Of a stretch of 64,000 nt of DNA, positions 59,411 to 64,000 are shown one piece after another; position 1 is the first letter of the stretch; each line of letters begins with the position of its first letter. The position numbers were made by a program, and so were the translations under genes. Source of the stretch: Heritagella caecorum (lineage in GTDB: Bacteria > Bacillota > Clostridia > Oscillospirales > Acutalibacteraceae). Under the pieces are notes generated by a model. The model searched no databases and was not told the origin of the DNA. It saw only the letters and a list, made by a program, of their open reading frames with translations. Location of the stretch: NCBI GenBank assembly GCA_904419035.1, contig CAJFQL010000003.1:1-64000 (forward strand). The letters are read 5' to 3'.

Positions 59411-60613
59411 TTATTTTTTCTTAAAGCGCATCATCCCGGCCACGCCTGTCCGCTTGGTGCCGCGGCGGCGTTCGATGCCGTACAGCACCCCGGCGCCAGC
59501 TACCGCCGTCAGAAGCACACACAAAAACGCCGTGGTGGCATGATCCTGGGCGGGGGCTTCCCCGGTTTCACCGGCTGCGGCGGCCGTCTTCATTTCGGGC
59601 ACGTCGCCGGTGCTCTCATCGGTGCGGATGGCCGCTACCGCTGCTTCCTGCTCGGCGGCTTTCACGTTGGCTTCTTCTTCGGCAGCCTTTTGCGCGGCCA
59701 GTTCTTTGGCTTCTTCCTCGGCCTGGGCGCTGGTGTCTTCCGCCGTAGCGCTCAGTACCGACAGTGCCGACGTTTTCCCCAGGGAAGCGGCGGTCTTTTC
59801 GGCCTTTTCTTTCGCCTTCTTCGCTTCTTCCTCGGCTTTCTTGGCGGCTTCTTCGGCTTCCTGCTTGGCCTTTTCTTCGGCGGCCTTCTGCGCCGCTTCA
59901 TCCGCGGCCGTATCCTGAGCCGAAACCGTCGCGCTGCTGCTGGAAGAAGAAGACTGGCTGCTGCCGGAAGACGACTGGTTCAGGGCCCCGGAGGACGGCG
60001 CCGTCGTCACCGCCTGGGAGGCATCGCCGCCCGCATGGGCAATCCCGTCGCTGCCAAAGGTGTAAACCACACCGTCAATATTTAACGTGCAGTTTACCAC
60101 GTATTCGCCGTTCTGGTAGTAGTACCGGTTGCCTTCGAACGTCTGCCACCCGGTGGTGGGGTACGACACACCGGCTACTTTGAACCAGTACACCCACTTT
60201 TTGCTGCTCACGCTCTGGTAGCAAATCCCTCTGGATTCGTCCCGGGCATCGACGGCCATGCCGCCGCCGACATACACACCCACGTGGCCGGGCTGCTTAA
60301 GCCCCAAACCATGGATACGGGGAATGCCGTTGCTGACAAGTCCATATTCCGAAGAGGAACCGAGAAGGTCGGTCCGATTGCCGCCCACACCCTTATACGT
60401 CACAAACAGGCCGGAGCAATCCACCGCGCCATAGGAAGAACCGCCGTACACGTAACTCCAGTGTTCGTAATACGCCGTCATGCAGTGTTCGGCAAACCCT
60501 ACCCCGGTAGCGCCGCTGGCCGCCTGAGCCGGTACGGCGGCCATCATCATACCACCGGCCAATACCACAAGGGCCAGCAGGGAGCACAGGCATTTTTTGA
60601 CTTTCCGTATCAT
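59411..60613 (-). CDS. NlpC/P60 cell-wall hydrolase with coiled-coil stalk and C-terminal anchor
   Basis: A 400-residue secreted protein. After a signal peptide (hydrophobic residues ~9-31, ending AQA) comes the NlpC/P60 domain with Cys66 in AVDCSGLFV and His110 in PGHVGVYVG as catalytic pair. A small repeat-like segment follows (GWQTFEGNRYYYQNGEYVV), resembling choline-binding/wall repeats. Then a Ser-rich linker and a ~100-residue Ala/Glu/Lys coiled coil lead to a C-terminal helix (TAFLCVLLTAVAGAGVLYGI) with a basic tail. Likely a membrane-tethered D,L-endopeptidase. WalR-like boxes lie upstream. Confidence 0.9.
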   Translation of the reverse strand: MIRKVKKCLCSLLALVVLAGGMMMAAVPAQAASGATGVGFAEHCMTAYYEHWSYVYGGSSYGAVDCSGLFVTYKGVGGNRTDLLGSSSEYGLVSNGIPRIHGLGLKQPGHVGVYVGGGMAVDARDESRGICYQSVSSKKWVYWFKVAGVSYPTTGWQTFEGNRYYYQNGEYVVNCTLNIDGVVYTFGSDGIAHAGGDASQAVTTAPSSGALNQSSSGSSQSSSSSSSATVSAQDTAADEAAQKAAEEKAKQEAEEAAKKAEEEAKKAKEKAEKTAASLGKTSALSVLSATAEDTSAQAEEEAKELAAQKAAEEEANVKAAEQEAAVAAIRTDESTGDVPEMKTAAAAGETGEAPAQDHATTAFLCVLLTAVAGAGVLYGIERRRGTKRTGVAGMMRFKKK

Positions 60614-60690
60614 GGTAAACCCCTCGATTTCCTTTTTGATTCGATAATCTTTTTTCGAACAAGCCTTCCTTGTGATGAAGGTGACAATCG

Positions 60691-60728
60691 CTTACAAATT
60701 CATTACAATTTATTACAAACTGGTAACA
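60691..60728 (-). promoter_or_regulatory. WalR-like boxes upstream of the NlpC/P60 gene
   Basis: On the minus strand, TGTTAC-N5-TGTAAT (60712-60728) matches TGTWAH-N5-TGTWAH exactly. TGTAAT-N5-TGTAAG (60691-60707) follows with one mismatch. A TTGCAA/TAAACT promoter pair (60751-60756 and 60728-60733, 17-base spacing) lies at the upstream edge. Confidence 0.6.
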
Positions 60729-60854
60729 GTTTATCACAACCGGGTCCGCATTGCAAGCCTTTTTTTCGAAAAAATGGCGGAAAATCGCGGTTTTTCCGTT
60801 GTAACCACTTGTTTTCTTTGGCTATCTTTGTTTCTTTTTTCTTTTCGCGCAAAA

Positions 60855-60891
60855 AAACGGGCAGGCCGCCTTTTTGACAGCCCACCCGTTT
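60855..60891 (-). terminator. Terminator of murE-murF
   Basis: AAACGGG-type arms (60855-60868, 60878-60891) pair on the minus strand with three G-U pairs, followed by T7. The region 60614-60906 otherwise holds the regulatory sites above. Confidence 0.85.
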
Positions 60892-60906
60892 TTCGGTTTC
60901 AAAAAT

Positions 60907-62280
60907 TTATGCGTTTCGCTGAAGCAGCGCCCGCACGATCTCTTCCATGTGCATCCCGCGGGAACCTTTTACCAGCACCGTGTCGCCGGGTTTCAGGTTT
61001 TCCTGCAGCCACGCGATCACCGTTTCGTTCGATTCTTCGTGGCGCACGGCCATGGAGGTGTGCCCATCCCGGGCCCCTTCGCAAATGGCAGCCGATTCCG
61101 GCCCGACGCACAGCAGTACGTCCACCCCATCGCGCACGCACGCCTGCCCGACGCTATAGTGGCCGCTGTGGCTCTCGGCGCCCAGTTCCAGCATGTCCCC
61201 CAGCACCGCGATGCGGCGCCCCATAACCGGCATGTCCCGGAGCAGCTGCAAGCTGCTGCGCATGGAATCGGGGCTCGCATTATAGCAGTCGTCCACCACC
61301 GTCACATCCCCGGCGTGCAAAATCTGCTGCCGCATAGCTGGCGGCTCGTAGGACGCCAGGGCCTTTGCCGCTTTTACCGGGTCGGCCCCCATGGTTTCGG
61401 CCACCGCGATACTCACCGCCGCGTTGCGCACATTGTGAAGCCCCGGCGCCGGTACCGAAACCGGCAGGCACCCCGTGGGCGTTTGCAACGTAAAGCGCAC
61501 GCCGGTTTCGTCCTGCTGCACATTTATGGCCCGGTACTCACATCCTTCCGACAGCCCGAAGGTAATAAGCCGCAGCGGTACTTGTCCTACTAGGCCCCGC
61601 AAGAGCTTGTCGTCCCCGTTAATAAACACCGGCTGCTCGGGGGTAAACCGGTCGGTGATGTGCAGCTTTTCGGCCAAAATATTTTCCTGGGTTTTCAGGT
61701 ACGCAATGTGCGACACCCCGATATTGGTCATCACCGCCATCGTGGGGCAGGCGATCTCACTTAACCGGCCCATTTCACCGAAATTACTCATGCCCATTTC
61801 CACGACGGCGCAGTCGTGTTCCTCCGACAACTGGAACAGCGTTAGCGGCAAACCCACCTGGCTATTCTGGTTGCCGCGGGTGCGCATTACGCAAAACGCC
61901 GATGACAGCGCCAGCGCCACCATTTCCTTTGTGGTGGTTTTGCCCACGCTGCCGGTAATGCCCACCACCGGCAGGGAAAACCGCTGCCGCCAAGCCCTGG
62001 CGGTATCCTGCAAGGCCCGCAGGGTGTCGTCCACCCGGATCAGCACCCGGTCATCCCGCAGCGTGCCCGGCCCCTGGGTAAAGGAACCGGCGGCCCCGGC
62101 TTGCAAGGTCGCGTCAATAAACACATGGGCGTCGGTGCGCTCCCCTTTGATCGGCACAAAAAGGCCCCCGGGGGTGCCTTCCCGGCTGTCGGTAAAAAAG
62201 GAGGTCACCACGGCCTGCGGGTCCCCGCACAAAAGGGTCCCGCCGCAGGCCGCGGCGATTTCGGCTGCCGTCATTTTCAT
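60907..62280 (-). CDS. murF: UDP-MurNAc-tripeptide:D-Ala-D-Ala ligase
   Basis: A 457-residue Mur ligase that completes the peptidoglycan pentapeptide in the cytoplasm. The ATP loop is ITGSVGKTTTKEM, and the carbamylated-Lys/Mg region and later DDCYNASPDSM (with its Asn-Pro-type motif) are present. The N-terminal MurF substrate domain (TDSREGTPGGLFVPIKG) is intact. Four-base overlap with murE upstream. Confidence 0.96.
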   Translation of the reverse strand: MKMTAAEIAAACGGTLLCGDPQAVVTSFFTDSREGTPGGLFVPIKGERTDAHVFIDATLQAGAAGSFTQGPGTLRDDRVLIRVDDTLRALQDTARAWRQRFSLPVVGITGSVGKTTTKEMVALALSSAFCVMRTRGNQNSQVGLPLTLFQLSEEHDCAVVEMGMSNFGEMGRLSEIACPTMAVMTNIGVSHIAYLKTQENILAEKLHITDRFTPEQPVFINGDDKLLRGLVGQVPLRLITFGLSEGCEYRAINVQQDETGVRFTLQTPTGCLPVSVPAPGLHNVRNAAVSIAVAETMGADPVKAAKALASYEPPAMRQQILHAGDVTVVDDCYNASPDSMRSSLQLLRDMPVMGRRIAVLGDMLELGAESHSGHYSVGQACVRDGVDVLLCVGPESAAICEGARDGHTSMAVRHEESNETVIAWLQENLKPGDTVLVKGSRGMHMEEIVRALLQRNA

Positions 62281-63791
62281 CCCAGTTTGCCCTCCTTTTT
62301 CAGGTCGTCCAAAATTTCGCGGATCACAACCCGTTCGTCAAACGGATACTTGACCCCCTTGATTTCCTGGTAATCTTCGTGGCCTTTGCCCGCCAATACC
62401 ACAATGTCACCGGGTTCGTGGTGTTCGATGCAGTAGCGGATGGCCTGTTTCCGGTCGGGGATTTCGATGTGGCGGCCATTGGTTTTTTCCATGCCCACCA
62501 GGATGTCTTTGATAATATCGTTCACGTCCTCATACCGGGAGTTATCGGCGGTAATCACCGACAAATCCGCCAGGCGGCCGCTCATTTCGCCCATTTCGTA
62601 CCGGCGGATCTTCGGGCGGTTGCCGCCCGCGCCGAATAGGCACACCAGGCGCTTGGGGTGATATTCCCGCAGGGTCGTCAAAATGCTCTCCATGCTCACG
62701 GCGTTGTGGGCGTAATCGATCAGCAGCGTAAAGTCCCCGGGTACCGGCACCGGTTCCACCCGGCCTTTTACGTGCACGTTATAAAGCCCGTGGCGCATGG
62801 CTTCTTCGTCACAGTCGAGGTGGCGGCACACCGCCATGGCCGCCAGGGCGTTATACACGCTAAAGCGCCCCGGGATGCCCACATCCAGCGAAAAATGCAG
62901 CGCGCCGTCCAGGGTAAAGTGTACCCCCAGGTACCCCGGGCGGCTGATGAGGTGGGCGTCTTTCGCGCGCAGGGCCGCATCGTGTTCGCACCCGTAGGTG
63001 TCCACCTCGCAGGTATGCCCCTGCAATACGCCCTGCCAGGCTTTATCATCCACATTCACAATGCCCAACCGGCACTGCCGGAATAACAGGCTCTTGCAAT
63101 ATAGGTATTCTTCCATGTCCTTGTGTTCCGCGCCGCCGATGTGGTCGGGGGAAAAGTTCGTGAACAGCCCGATGTCATAGGTGATCCCCGCCACCCGGTG
63201 GGCTTTCAGCCCAATGGAAGACGCTTCCATCACGCAGCAGCGGCAGCCTTCTTCCACCATTTGCCTAAGGTAGCGCTGCACTTCATACGATTCGGGGGTG
63301 GTGTTGTCGGTGGGGATCACCTTGTCGCCGATCATCACGCCCATGGTGCCGATCATGCCGGTTTTGTGCCCGGCCTGTTCCAAAATGGCCCGCACCATGC
63401 ACGCCGTGGTGGTTTTGCCTTTGGTCCCGGTGATGCCGACCATTTTCATCTCCCTACTGGGATGGCCGAAAAACGCCGCGCTCAAAAACGCCAGCGCCCG
63501 CCGGCAGTCGGGGGTGCGCAGTACCGGCACTTTTTGCACATCCACGTCGTGTTCCGTCAAAATGGCCGCCGCGCCTTTTTCCGCCGCCGCGGCAGCATAG
63601 GCATGGCCGTCGTGTACCGCCCCGGGCAGGCACACAAACAAACACCCCGGCTGTACTTTCCGGGAATCATACACAATATCGGTCACATCCGTTTGGGACA
63701 AAGCGCCGGTTTCGGGAATCTCGTCCCCATCCGGCAGCGTAACGGCAACCCCTTCCTGACAGAGGTCGCGCAGTAATTCACCCAGCTGCAT
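62277..63791 (-). CDS. murE: UDP-MurNAc-L-Ala-D-Glu ligase, third residue-adding
   Basis: About 504 residues from the ATG at 63791 (AAGGAGG nine bases upstream). It adds the third amino acid to the peptidoglycan stem. The N-terminal YDSRKVQPGCLFVCLPG, the ATP loop GTKGKTTTACM and the substrate region HNAVSMESILTTL are typical. The residue-choosing motif reads ADNSRYED instead of DNPR; the Arg is kept, which favours meso-diaminopimelate, but the Pro-to-Ser change makes this less certain. It starts the murE-murF pair. Confidence 0.95.
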   Translation of the reverse strand: MQLGELLRDLCQEGVAVTLPDGDEIPETGALSQTDVTDIVYDSRKVQPGCLFVCLPGAVHDGHAYAAAAAEKGAAAILTEHDVDVQKVPVLRTPDCRRALAFLSAAFFGHPSREMKMVGITGTKGKTTTACMVRAILEQAGHKTGMIGTMGVMIGDKVIPTDNTTPESYEVQRYLRQMVEEGCRCCVMEASSIGLKAHRVAGITYDIGLFTNFSPDHIGGAEHKDMEEYLYCKSLLFRQCRLGIVNVDDKAWQGVLQGHTCEVDTYGCEHDAALRAKDAHLISRPGYLGVHFTLDGALHFSLDVGIPGRFSVYNALAAMAVCRHLDCDEEAMRHGLYNVHVKGRVEPVPVPGDFTLLIDYAHNAVSMESILTTLREYHPKRLVCLFGAGGNRPKIRRYEMGEMSGRLADLSVITADNSRYEDVNDIIKDILVGMEKTNGRHIEIPDRKQAIRYCIEHHEPGDIVVLAGKGHEDYQEIKGVKYPFDERVVIREILDDLKKEGKLG

Positions 63792-63887
63792 AAAAAGCAT
63801 CCTCCTTTTTCCCTGCCCGCCCCGCCGCTTTTTGCGGCGGGCGAACCGGTTTTCTCTTATCGATGATACTCTTTCTTTTCCCGTCTG

Positions 63888-64000
63888 TCAATTCCGGGCA
63901 CGGCGGCGGCGGTGCCTTCTTCTCCCTTCCCCCAGTTTGCCCAGTTCCGCGGGGATTAGCGGCATGAAGCTCAAGAAAAGGATTTCGCCCCAGGCAAAAA
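63888..64000 (-). CDS. C-terminal end of a gene that runs off the window
   Basis: The minus-strand frame ending at TGA (63888-63890) reads 37 codons to the window edge. It has a hydrophobic stretch (EILFLSFMPLIPAELG) followed by a strongly basic tail (GRRRHRRRRARN). This looks like the end of a membrane protein, but the rest is missing and the family cannot be named. Confidence 0.4.
   Translation of the reverse strand, partial: FAWGEILFLSFMPLIPAELGKLGEGRRRHRRRRARN

Noticed and set aside
60614..60850. c-di-AMP (ydaO-type) riboswitch ahead of the NlpC/P60 gene
   Set aside because: The leader is short and AT-rich and lacks the conserved core. WalR-like boxes are the better match.

Overview
The window looks like the chromosome of a GC-rich, anaerobic, endospore-lineage Clostridia member. 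My best guess is Oscillospirales (Ruminococcaceae or Acutalibacteraceae type). The signs are Spo0A, SpoIVB, SpoVB, YabP and YabQ homologues, a ferredoxin-dependent 2-oxoacid oxidoreductase, HemZ, the MEP pathway (ispF), CIRCE-controlled groESL, and an unusual purine pathway that uses a PurO-type IMP cyclohydrolase beside a stand-alone AICAR transformylase. No rRNA, tRNA, CRISPR array, transposase or phage gene was seen. Most genes lie on the minus strand and sit in tight operons with ATGA, GTGA or TGATG overlaps.

Left part (1-9.9 kb): the minus-strand operon purE-purM-purN-purO-AICARFT-purD is preceded by a leader with a 29-codon ORF whose stop codon abuts a terminator hairpin. A GH13 amylase, a small membrane-anchored unknown protein and an NfeD-SPFH pair follow. 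At 9.84-11.7 kb there is no credible gene, only a mosaic of duplicated, hairpin-rich repeat blocks. Then come groEL-groES with CIRCE, a two-HTH regulator, and a large sortase-type surface protein split by a single-base frameshift at 16790.

Middle part (19-44 kb): an RlmL-like methyltransferase is followed by yabR-, divIC-, yabQ- and yabP-like genes. These are separated from their usual partners (rqcP/yabO, hup, mazG, spoVB) by about 4 kb that holds a flippase-like membrane protein, a GH35-type hydrolase and several kinds of tandem repeat, including 2.8 copies of a 174-bp unit. After this lie hemZ, an MBL hydrolase, rel and recJ, an EF-hand/LRR/InlB-repeat/FN3 secreted protein, an AbrB-like regulator, cdaA-cdaR (c-di-AMP), a DUF3343-cysteine desulfurase pair, and ispF.

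Right part (44-64 kb): a plus-strand trio (CD3324-family protein, Ntn amidohydrolase, Vat-like acetyltransferase) follows a small CxxC ORF. Then come a five-gene operon of a P-loop ATPase and four 2-oxoacid oxidoreductase subunits, a divergent RHH/SLOG pair around a 19-bp palindrome, and the canonical spoIVB-spo0A pair. In this Spo0A the phospho-accepting Asp is replaced by Glu and the conserved receiver Lys is missing. The window ends with a UROD-family protein, a potABCD polyamine operon, an NlpC/P60 wall hydrolase with WalR-like boxes, and murE-murF.

The strongest leads are the altered Spo0A receiver, the purine leader with its stop codon against a terminator, the RHH/SLOG palindrome, the WalR-like boxes, and the repeat-bearing insertion in the yab sporulation cluster. 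All calls come from reading the sequence. No database search was run.
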